Shown: one piece after another, positions 7,271 through 13,098 of the stretch
Numbering within the stretch: position 1 is the stretch's first letter
Layout of the letters: every line of letters starts with the position of its first letter
DNA from: Syntrophaceae bacterium
GTDB taxonomy: Bacteria; Desulfobacterota; Desulfomonilia; Desulfomonilales; Desulfomonilaceae
DNA: 14,281 bases
Assembly: GCA_014874425.1 (NCBI GenBank)
Contig: JACWAG010000144.1
Coordinates: 1-14,281 of the forward strand
Reading direction: 5' to 3'
Notes under the pieces: model-generated
Told to the model about the DNA's origin: nothing
Seen by the model: only the letters and a program-made list of their open reading frames with translations
Database searches by the model: none
Program-made: the position numbers and the translations under genes

Positions 7271-7984
7271 CTATTCATATGGAAAAGTGAGTTTACCTCC
7301 CAAAAAACCAATGGTCGCGACTATCGCCGACAGAGAAACAACAAGCGAGAGATACGCCAACACCAATGGGTCCGCAATATTTAGAGGATCAGACAAGAAG
7401 AAACTTCGAATCACAAACGCCAACACGCACCAAATCGCAGCTAGCCAGGCCAATCTTTTCTTTTGTTTCAATATAGGCCCGTCTATAGCGCCATAATTCA
7501 GCCACCACGTGAAATATCCGGTAGCCATCGCTACCGGTAAACTAACCGAACCTATAGTGAGTACAAGATATGCGGCCCATTCAGTCTTTTCCGATAAAGA
7601 TACGATTGCCAAGATTTCAAGGAGAGAAGACACCATAAGGAGAGCCAGGGGAAAATGGACAACAGCCGGATGTGGATGTCTTCTGAAGAAGGGGTGTTTT
7701 TCGACGAACATTTCTGCTCTGGCCCTGACGCCTTGTCCATAGCTTGGAGGCTCAGCCTCGTACAACCCCACCAATTGCACTCTTTTCAACACCTCGGGTC
7801 CATGAGGCGCGGATTTTATATCATTAGTGAGATCTTGCCCCGCCTGATGACGTCTCATGTGAGAACCGTCTTTCCACTTCAGGCTATTGGAGACGTCGTA
7901 GACCTTTTCCTGGACAACTACAAGGGCAGGGCCGCCATCTTTCCCGTCAGAAGCATGTATTTCCTTAACTGAGAAGTTTTTCAT
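7271..7984 (-). CDS. Cytochrome b5-like domain fused to DUF2231 membrane domain
   Basis: This two-domain protein has 237 residues from ATG 7984. Residues 1-75 match the prokaryotic cytochrome b5-like haem/steroid-binding domain: FSVKEI, DGKDGGPALVVVQEKVYDVS, WKDGSHMRRHQAGQDLT and APHG. His42, His46 and His61 are candidate haem ligands. Residues about 102-235 match DUF2231, starting with HPHPAVVHFPLAL (103-115) and continuing with four membrane helices. The probable topology is a cytoplasmic b5 head on a membrane anchor, giving a possible electron-transfer or ligand-binding role. The frame is open to TTG 8056, but the extra 24 residues look neither like a signal peptide nor part of the domain, and the b5 domain begins right at ATG 7984. 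The ribosome site is weak (AAGGA two bases before ATG). It stands first in the block with the UbiA, methyltransferase and glycosyltransferase genes. Confidence 0.85.
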   Translation of the reverse strand: MKNFSVKEIHASDGKDGGPALVVVQEKVYDVSNSLKWKDGSHMRRHQAGQDLTNDIKSAPHGPEVLKRVQLVGLYEAEPPSYGQGVRARAEMFVEKHPFFRRHPHPAVVHFPLALLMVSSLLEILAIVSLSEKTEWAAYLVLTIGSVSLPVAMATGYFTWWLNYGAIDGPILKQKKRLAWLAAIWCVLAFVIRSFFLSDPLNIADPLVLAYLSLVVSLSAIVATIGFLGGKLTFPYE

Positions 7985-8095
7985 ATTCCTTATACCCAAC
8001 ACGCATAGCCAAGAACTAAATCTGCCGACAGGAGATCTCGAGGCTGGAAGGCTCAAACGACCCTTCAGTGATATTCGCGATTGAATCGATAAACA

Positions 8096-8121
8096 TTGGG
8101 AAATGGATATCCAGTCCCCAA
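8096..8121. repeat. 26-bp near-perfect palindrome, candidate operator
   Basis: Thirteen-base arms meet at a GGATATCC centre, with outer arms TTGGG and CCCAA; 11 of 13 positions pair. It lies in the 171-bp gap between the small Cys-rich gene and the b5/DUF2231 gene, about 110 bp ahead of ATG 7984. The lack of a spacer loop and of a T-run favours a dimeric DNA-binding site over a terminator. The regulator is unknown. Confidence 0.45.
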
Positions 8122-8155
8122 ACTCAGAATAATTTATAACAAACAGAGATAGGTC

Positions 8156-8482
8156 TCAGATTAGGGCCTGCAATTTCCAACAGGAATCACCGGCCGGCTG
8201 GTCAACATCTAACGTTAAGATCTCCGAACTGTTACCATTCGTGTCACGAAGCACCCTCTCAATTTTTAAGGTGAAACGATCATGTTTTTCGTCGCAGTTG
8301 TCGGAGAGCACTTCGACTATTATCTGTTTGGTCTCATCTGTTAATATGGCCTGGCAGCCGGGGACAACATGAGGATAACGAGGGTTCCCTGAAAGTGAAT
8401 TTTTCTCCAACTTTTCCAGTTTGTTGAGGCTCTTGAAACTGGGTTCCGTGCGACAATCTGTACAACTTTTACATCCTGACAT
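8156..8482 (-). CDS. Small Cys-rich protein of unknown function
   Basis: This 108-residue soluble protein matches no family I recognise. The start is well supported: on the minus strand GAGGAG lies seven bases before ATG 8482. The N-terminus has a tight cysteine cluster, CKSCTDC (Cys4, Cys7, Cys10), followed by a charged linker (about 15-31). A compact, strand-rich region follows at about 38-108 with three more cysteines (PGC near 43, DNC near 63, SCW near 101). There is no signal peptide or membrane helix. The spaced cysteines could bind a metal or form disulfides (inference). It lies 131 bp after dnaX and 171 bp before the b5/DUF2231 gene, on the same strand. It could belong to either transcription unit. 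Confidence 0.75.
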   Translation of the reverse strand: MSGCKSCTDCRTEPSFKSLNKLEKLEKNSLSGNPRYPHVVPGCQAILTDETKQIIVEVLSDNCDEKHDRFTLKIERVLRDTNGNSSEILTLDVDQPAGDSCWKLQALI

Positions 8483-8587
8483 GAAAGACTCCTCAGTCTT
8501 GAATTAGTGTTCTTTTATCAATAATTCGTCGAAATATCCAATAACTCTAGCCTGGCACGATTTGGACAAATAAACAAGCCGGTTTAA

Positions 8588-8619
8588 CCCTAAACTTAAT
8601 CAAAGAAAAAAGTTTAAGG
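8588..8619 (-). repeat. Stem-loop over the dnaX stop codon
   Basis: Two 10-base arms (8588-8597 and 8610-8619) pair around a 12-base loop. In the minus-strand RNA the only non-Watson-Crick pair is a U-G wobble. The dnaX TAA (8616-8614) lies in the 5' arm. The stem is AU-rich and no U-tract follows, so it is at best a weak terminator or 3'-end structure. Confidence 0.35.
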
Positions 8620-10383
8620 ATTATGAGAAATTATGCGAATTTCATCTACTGAGCTGTTTTTAAATGCGTCTAATACGGCTCGAACGATTGAATTCTCCAT
8701 CGCTTCCTTCCGCATCGCCCGGTGCATGTCTGATTGCCCGTCGAGTGGCTCAGAGTATGGTTTTTCGGATAAAAGAGATGTTCTTTTGGAAAGCACAAGC
8801 ACTCTGGTTTGAACAGGACCGAAAAGGTCCTCTATCACAGTCATCAGTTCGGGCTTTGTTTTAAGATAGGTTTCGAATTGTTCCTTATAAAAGCTCTTTG
8901 TAAATCCGATTTCAACTTCTTTAGGCCCGTAGGAAATGAGGGCGCCATGATCTAATATAGAAAGCATGAGGCCATCAAGACCACGATTTTTAACGGTTTT
9001 CTTGAAGTTGTCCCAAACTTCGTCTGGGGACCCGACCGGCAGCGGGGTAATATCTGTGATTTTAAAGTCATGTTCCTCTGTCTTGGGAACACATGACGCG
9101 CTGACTGCGGGGTATGGAGGCTTTTCTTGAATAATCGGAGGCCTCGGTCTGGCTGGTTCTGCTGGAGTGGTTTGGATCTTTGCCTGGCCAGTTTGGTTTG
9201 AAGCTACAGTCGCAAGAGCATGGGAGCCTGACTGGAGAGAGTCAATTTTCTTGAGGAGACTGGACAAATCAACCAGTTTGGGGGCCATACACATCTTAAC
9301 CACAGTCATTTCGAGTGCGATCAGGGGAATTCCGGATCGTTTAATTTCGGCTTCGCTCTTCAGAAGAATGGAAAAAAAATTGTTTAGTTCCTCGTAGGTA
9401 GATTTCTTCGCAATGTTTTTCAATGATTCCAGTTCCGCTGTTCCAATATCAACCATCTCAATTGTGGATGACTTGTCTTTACAATGTGCAACCAGCATCA
9501 GATTTCTAAGGAAACGAATCAGATCAAGGGTAAACTGTTCAGTATCGTAACCTTCATCGAAGACCTTGTGGAGGGTTTCTAAAGCGGCGGAAGGATCGTG
9601 CTCTATTATTGCTTCAACAAGTTTAAAGAATCGGTCTCGAGACCCGATGCCAAGAATACCCTGGACGCTGCTTACTTCAATTCTGCCGTCACAGAAAGCT
9701 ACAATCTGATCTAGCAAGCTCAATGCGTCTCGGAACGATCCTTGAGCTTCTCTAGCTATCATATCCAGAGAATCCGATGTTGCTTCCAAGCCCTCTTTGG
9801 ACAATATGTTCGCCATACCCGTGGAAATATCCTTGACTGGGATTGTGCGAAAATTGAACCTTTGACATCTCGAGTTAATTGTCGCTGGGACCTTATGAGA
9901 TTCGGTTGTGGCAAAAATGAATTTCGCGTGGGCTGGCGGTTCCTCAAGTGTTTTAAGTAGAGCGTTAAAAGCATTCATGGAGATCATGTGGACTTCGTCA
10001 ATGATGATAATTTTGTAATTTGAAGAAACCGGCGGATACTTAATGTTTTCGTTAATTTCCCTTATGTTGTCCACTGACGTATGAGAAGCCCCATCGATTT
10101 CCTGAACGTCTACCGAATATCCTCCTGATATTTCCTTGCAGGATGGGCAGACACAGCAGGGGTCCGCATTGTCATGCGATCTGCCTGTACAGTTCAAGGA
10201 CTTGGCGAGGATCCTTGCTACAGTGGTTTTCCCCACGCCTCTCACCCCACAGAATAAAAAAGCATGCGCCACTCTTCCCGACAATACGGCGTTTTTCAAG
10301 GTCGTGATTACATGCTCTTGTCCAACGACTTCGGAGAAAGTTGTCGGTCGATATTTACGCGCAAGTACGAGGTATGCCGACAT
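8614..10383 (-). CDS. dnaX: DNA polymerase III subunit tau (DnaX, clamp loader)
   Basis: This 589-residue protein is the tau ATPase of the clamp loader that puts the beta clamp on DNA at the replication fork. The AAA+ motor starts with YLVLARKYRPTTFSEVVGQEH. Walker A is GVRGVGKTT (46-54). Zinc-binding cysteines are Cys65 and the CCVCPSC cluster (76-82). Walker B/DEAH-like is IIIIDEVHM (Asp129, Glu130), sensor 1 is FATTE near 157-161, and the SRC arginine-finger motif is at 171-173. Domain III follows to about 370, then a Pro-rich linker (about 390-440) and a C-terminal domain expected to contact polymerase and helicase. ATG 10383 matches the usual N-terminus, and an in-frame TGA lies just upstream. 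I find no AAAAAAG site of the E. coli type for making gamma. The SRP RNA gene lies 36 bp upstream on the same strand, as in Bacillus (scr-dnaX). Confidence 0.97.
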   Translation of the reverse strand: MSAYLVLARKYRPTTFSEVVGQEHVITTLKNAVLSGRVAHAFLFCGVRGVGKTTVARILAKSLNCTGRSHDNADPCCVCPSCKEISGGYSVDVQEIDGASHTSVDNIREINENIKYPPVSSNYKIIIIDEVHMISMNAFNALLKTLEEPPAHAKFIFATTESHKVPATINSRCQRFNFRTIPVKDISTGMANILSKEGLEATSDSLDMIAREAQGSFRDALSLLDQIVAFCDGRIEVSSVQGILGIGSRDRFFKLVEAIIEHDPSAALETLHKVFDEGYDTEQFTLDLIRFLRNLMLVAHCKDKSSTIEMVDIGTAELESLKNIAKKSTYEELNNFFSILLKSEAEIKRSGIPLIALEMTVVKMCMAPKLVDLSSLLKKIDSLQSGSHALATVASNQTGQAKIQTTPAEPARPRPPIIQEKPPYPAVSASCVPKTEEHDFKITDITPLPVGSPDEVWDNFKKTVKNRGLDGLMLSILDHGALISYGPKEVEIGFTKSFYKEQFETYLKTKPELMTVIEDLFGPVQTRVLVLSKRTSLLSEKPYSEPLDGQSDMHRAMRKEAMENSIVRAVLDAFKNSSVDEIRIISHNP

Positions 10384-10419
10384 GGTTCAAAAAAGTCCAT
10401 CATGAAGATAAAATGAAAA

Positions 10420-10526
10420 GCGCCGACCACCTGGAGAGGGCCGACCCCCGAGATTACTTCCGCTGCTTCCTTCCAGACCTGACGGGTTCAGTAACTCCAG
10501 GTCGCCCTCACCAGGGGACCAGCGCC
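10420..10526 (-). ncRNA. ffs: SRP RNA, small bacterial (4.5S) type
   Basis: The minus strand carries the hallmark SRP RNA apex: GTCAGGTCTGGAAGGAAGCAGC (10459-10480 region), with the GGAA tetraloop at 10474-10471 and the asymmetric AGCA/CAGG internal loop that binds Ffh domain M. The closing pair next to the tetraloop is U-G rather than C-G. The 5' segment CCTGGTGAGGG pairs with CCCTCTCCAGG at the other end with one U-U mismatch, and GCGC pairs with GCGC at the tips, giving a hairpin of ~107 nt without an Alu domain. The ends are set by this pairing and may be a few bases off. A T-rich stretch follows the 3' end, and dnaX starts 36 bp later. The RNA works with Ffh to target nascent inner-membrane proteins. 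Confidence 0.93.
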
Positions 10527-10553
10527 GGTGGTTTGTTGCGCATGGCCGTTAGA

Positions 10554-10611
10554 ATTATCCCTGAAATGACCACACCATCTTAAGATAACAGAATTTAACC
10601 CATTTCGTCAA
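10554..10611 (-). promoter_or_regulatory. Putative promoter(s) for ffs-dnaX
   Basis: On the minus strand TTGACG (10611-10606) and TATCTT (10587-10582) are 18 bp apart, a sigma70-like pair about 50 bp ahead of the mature RNA end. A second -10-like GATAAT (10559-10554) with TTAAGA 18 bp upstream is closer to it. Either would leave a short 5' leader for trimming. Sequence match only. Confidence 0.45.
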
Positions 10612-10709
10612 GCTCGGCCCATAACTGGAACACCACATTAATATATCGCTTGAGAAGCTTCCATGGGGTTTTGGATTGCTGAACCTGTTGTAAGGTGAGC
10701 AAAAATCCA

Positions 10710-10722
10710 TTACAAACTGTAA
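10710..10722. repeat. Short inverted repeat ahead of the gmhA-like gene
   Basis: TTACA-AAC-TGTAA forms a 5+3+5 inverted repeat about 30 bp before the start of the isomerase gene. It is of operator size but short enough to arise by chance. The rest of the stretch between 10612 and 10740 shows no gene and no clear plus-strand promoter. Confidence 0.2.
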
Positions 10723-10742
10723 GACAACTATAGAGGCTCATT

Positions 10743-10749
10743 AGGAGGT
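10743..10749 (+). promoter_or_regulatory. Strong Shine-Dalgarno that sets a GTG start
   Basis: AGGAGGT lies 4 bases before GTG 10754 and selects it as the start of the GmhA-like gene. An overlapping GTG at 10752 is followed directly by TGA. Confidence 0.75.
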
Positions 10750-10753
10750 CCGT

Positions 10754-11344
10754 GTGAAAGGTCCTGTTTGTAAATGTCAGTCGGTGGTTGATTACGCAGG
10801 AGATTATGTGAAAAGACTTACCGATCTGCTAAATAGTCTGGATTTCGCGGAAATTGATAAGGTTGTGGAGCTATTAATCGATGTGAAAGACCGTGGGGCG
10901 ACAATATTTTTCCTGGGCAATGGAGGGAGCGCCGCTACCGCTTCACATTTTGCCAATGACCTGGGGGTTTGCGCGTCGCCCGAGGGCAAGAAGCCTTTCA
11001 GGGCTATAAGTCTCGCTTCCAACATGGCCTACGTGACATGTTTGGGCAATGACTTGGGGTATGAGAACATATTTATTGGGCAACTAAGGAACCTCATGAG
11101 GCCCGGCGACATCGTGGTCGGCATATCCGCAAGCGGGAATTCGCCGAATGCCGTAAAGGCATTGGAATACGCTAATGAACATGGCGCTACTTCAGTAGCA
11201 ATAGTGGGTTTCTACGGCGGATTGATGAAGAAAAAGGCCCAACACGTGATTCATGTGAAATCAGAAAGGGGAGAGTACGGGCCGGTCGAGGATGTCCACA
11301 TGGCTCTGGACCATTTGATTTCTACATATTTGGCGCAAGTTTGA
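10754..11344 (+). CDS. gmhA: SIS-domain sugar isomerase, GmhA-like (sedoheptulose-7-phosphate isomerase)
   Basis: This 196-residue cytoplasmic protein is a single SIS domain close in length and layout to GmhA, which makes D-glycero-D-manno-heptose 7-phosphate for LPS core or S-layer/capsule heptose. It shows FFLGNGGSA (52-60), HFANDL (65-70), LGNDLGYENIF (97-107), GISASGNSPN (123-132) and VEDVHMALDHLI (178-189). His182 aligns with catalytic His180 of E. coli GmhA. The position of the catalytic Glu65 (FAEEL) is Asp69 here (FANDL), so activity or substrate may differ. The start is GTG, set by a strong ribosome site. The enoyl-CoA isomerase-like gene follows on the same strand after about 60 bp. 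No other heptose genes are in view, so the pathway cannot be confirmed. Confidence 0.82.
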   Translation: MKGPVCKCQSVVDYAGDYVKRLTDLLNSLDFAEIDKVVELLIDVKDRGATIFFLGNGGSAATASHFANDLGVCASPEGKKPFRAISLASNMAYVTCLGNDLGYENIFIGQLRNLMRPGDIVVGISASGNSPNAVKALEYANEHGATSVAIVGFYGGLMKKKAQHVIHVKSERGEYGPVEDVHMALDHLISTYLAQV

Positions 11345-11405
11345 AATTCCGGCCCAGTTGGTTCCAAAAGGTCTCAGGATCCAGTTTACGAAAAAGGGAA
11401 AAACC

Positions 11406-12152
11406 TTGCCACTCATAAATCTTGAGGATCAGGAAGATTTTGCAATTGTGCGACTAAACAACGGGGCCACCAATGCCTTGAGTTGTGATTTAGTTAACGA
11501 ACTATCTGAAGCCATAATCAGGGTCAAAAAGGATTTCAGGGGTATGGTCCTGGCGGGTGGGGAGAAATTCTTTTCTATCGGCTTCGATATTCCGACGCTC
11601 CTGGAACTTGACCGACCCAGTATGACCGAATTCTTCCACAAATTTAACCAGGTTGTTTTTAATATTCTGACCCTACCCCTACCCACCGCCGCGGCTGTAA
11701 AATCTCACGCCGTAGCTGGAGGCGCAATCATGATGTTGACCTGTGATTATCGATTTGCGGCTACGGGGAGGGTATTAATCGGTCTTAATGGGATCAAACT
11801 GGGAGTCCCAATACCATATCTGCCGGATTTGATTCTGCGTCAAATCGCAGGGGATCAGGTCGCTTCGGACATGCTGTATCTTGGGGAGTTTGTCGAATCC
11901 TCGGATAGTTGGGAAAAGGGACTCATTCACGATGTATTTCCTAAACCCGAAGTTGAGGCTAAAGCCCTTGATATGGTTGCTAATCTCTCTAAACTCCCTC
12001 CTAGAGCTTTTGCGGCGGCTAAAGCCAACCGTGTTGAGGTAATCCGCACTAGATATGAGAAGAACTTCAAGGCCAGGGATGAAGAGTTTCTGGACTGTTG
12101 GTTCAGTGCGTGCACCAGGGAGTTGCTCAAAGAGGCGGCGAAAAAGTTCTGA
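11406..12152 (+). CDS. Crotonase-fold protein, delta3-delta2-enoyl-CoA isomerase (ECI1)-like, catalytic Glu absent
   Basis: This is a 248-residue crotonase-superfamily protein. The closest pattern I recognise is mitochondrial-type ECI1, which shifts the double bond of unsaturated acyl-CoAs: GGAIMMLTCDYRFAA and IGLNGIKLGVPIP correspond to ECI1 GG-x-ALTCDYRILA and IGLNETQLGI. Oxyanion-hole backbone positions are in AGGEKFFSIGFD (about 50-61) and HAVAGGA (101-107). The catalytic glutamate after IGLN in ECI1 is glycine here (residue 129, codon GGG at 11790-11792). The two glutamates of enoyl-CoA hydratases are missing too. It may therefore catalyse something else, or bind acyl-CoA only. I chose TTG 11406, with AAGGGA six bases upstream; TTG 11358 would add 16 residues but has no ribosome site. 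It probably shares a transcript with the gmhA-like gene. Confidence 0.8.
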   Translation: MPLINLEDQEDFAIVRLNNGATNALSCDLVNELSEAIIRVKKDFRGMVLAGGEKFFSIGFDIPTLLELDRPSMTEFFHKFNQVVFNILTLPLPTAAAVKSHAVAGGAIMMLTCDYRFAATGRVLIGLNGIKLGVPIPYLPDLILRQIAGDQVASDMLYLGEFVESSDSWEKGLIHDVFPKPEVEAKALDMVANLSKLPPRAFAAAKANRVEVIRTRYEKNFKARDEEFLDCWFSACTRELLKEAAKKF

Positions 12153-12237
12153 CCCTTCGTCAAAATTCAATCAGTCCTGTATGATTCTAACAATAAGCTG
12201 GAAAGAAAGACGGTCTGACGGTATGGGACAATTCAAC

Positions 12238-12822
12238 TCAATCTTTTGCTCCAAACGCTTTTAAAAGCTCTGCCGCTTGGGCTTGCCCCTGTTCGGTGGC
12301 CAACATGAGGGCTGTTTTACCATGTTTGTCTGTTGCGTTGACTTTTGCCCCATTTTCCAGGAGTAATCTCAAAATGTCCAATTGGCCCGTCCAGGCTGGA
12401 ACCATCAGGGATGATCTGCCGCTCTTGTCCTGAACATTGATGTCAGCTCTATGGTCTACAAGAATTTTGATGACTTCAATGCCTCCTCCACCGCAGGCCA
12501 GGAGCAGAGCTGTCGCTCCGTTATTGTCTTTTGCGTCGATGTCTGCGCCTTTCATCAGCAGAAACTTCACAACATCCGGATAGCCTCTGGTAGCTGCCCG
12601 CATAAGAGGTGTAAAACCCCGACTGTCCCGGTAGTTCACATCTACCCCTGCGCCGACAAGAGCTTCTACTTTTTTGAGATCTCCTTCTGTAGACGCGACT
12701 ATTAGAGCTTCATTTCCTTCCTGAGCACAGGCGTAGCTGACTGAAGTCAGTATCATGACTATCGAAAACAGTGTGAAGAAGCCTTTGATTATTTTGCTAA
12801 TATCCTGTCCCTGTGTCGCCAT
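12238..12822 (-). CDS. Exported ankyrin-repeat protein
   Basis: This 194-residue protein has an N-terminal signal sequence: a Lys near 10-13, a hydrophobic core at about 14-30, and an ACA|QE cleavage site near residue 33. About five ankyrin repeats then fill the rest (roughly 36-64, 69-98, 102-131, 135-164, 168-192). They show the typical DxxGxTPLMxAA and VxxLLxxGADIxxxD patterns; the fourth deviates (SGRSSLMVPAWTGQ). Ankyrin stacks bind proteins, so a periplasmic interaction role is likely, but the partner is unknown. A cysteine lies near the cleavage site (YAC), but the preceding residues are a poor lipobox, so I favour signal peptidase I. CAGGAG lies eight bases before ATG 12822. It is convergent with the enoyl-CoA isomerase-like gene (85-bp gap, no obvious terminator) and divergent from the cyclase gene. 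Confidence 0.9.
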   Translation of the reverse strand: MATQGQDISKIIKGFFTLFSIVMILTSVSYACAQEGNEALIVASTEGDLKKVEALVGAGVDVNYRDSRGFTPLMRAATRGYPDVVKFLLMKGADIDAKDNNGATALLLACGGGGIEVIKILVDHRADINVQDKSGRSSLMVPAWTGQLDILRLLLENGAKVNATDKHGKTALMLATEQGQAQAAELLKAFGAKD

Positions 12823-12883
12823 GGCAAATACTCCTGTAGTTCCGAGCCAAGATCCTCAGGCCCAAGTTCAATTCCATTTTTAA

Positions 12884-12913
12884 AAGATAAAGCAGATTGC
12901 CCATTTTGATCAA
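12884..12913 (-). promoter_or_regulatory. Putative sigma70 promoter of the ankyrin gene
   Basis: On the minus strand TTGATC (12913-12908) and TATCTT (12889-12884) are 18 bp apart. This is the same -10 and spacing as the proposed ffs promoter, about 60-90 bp before ATG 12822. Confidence 0.4.
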
Positions 12914-12948
12914 ATGTATCAAGAATTTGTCGCGATCGCAAAAAAATG

Positions 12949-12979
12949 GTGACCGATAGGTTTCCTTTAGCCGTATAAT
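12949..12979 (+). promoter_or_regulatory. Putative promoter of the cyclase gene
   Basis: A consensus -10, TATAAT, lies at 12974-12979 with a partial -35, GTGACC (12949-12954), 19 bp upstream. It points to the cyclase start 120 bp away. The intervening leader holds a GGAGGAG and a TTGACA, but no convincing small gene. Confidence 0.4.
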
Positions 12980-13098
12980 GTTTTGACTACAGTTGGAGGA
13001 GATTTGACAGAAAAACGTCGTTGAGAGGCTATTGGAAAGACGCTGATATACGGACTTTAGAGGTTCACACGAGGTGTTGGTAGGAGTACATACAATCT

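Noticed and set aside
7655..7972. 105-codon plus-strand open frame
   Set aside because: It is fully antisense to the cytochrome b5-like domain, whose motifs are unmistakable.
10136..10583. Plus-strand open frames across the dnaX start and the SRP RNA
   Set aside because: They cover the DnaX Walker A and zinc region and the conserved SRP RNA core on the other strand.
11775..12170. 131-codon minus-strand open frame opposite the enoyl-CoA isomerase-like gene
   Set aside because: It lies inside a gene with clear family motifs, has no recognisable domain, and is readily explained as an antisense shadow.
12153..12237. Search for a bidirectional terminator between the convergent isomerase-like and ankyrin genes
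   Set aside because: No GC-rich stem with a T-run is present in the 85 bp.
12932..12939. GCGATCGC, identical to the cyanobacterial HIP1 octamer
   Set aside because: I noticed only this one copy, and the gene set does not suggest a cyanobacterium; chance is enough.
12995..13024. GGAGGAG followed by TTG and a six-codon frame, as a leader peptide of the cyclase
   Set aside because: The ribosome site is only about two bases from the TTG, and the start is weak; nothing else supports translation.
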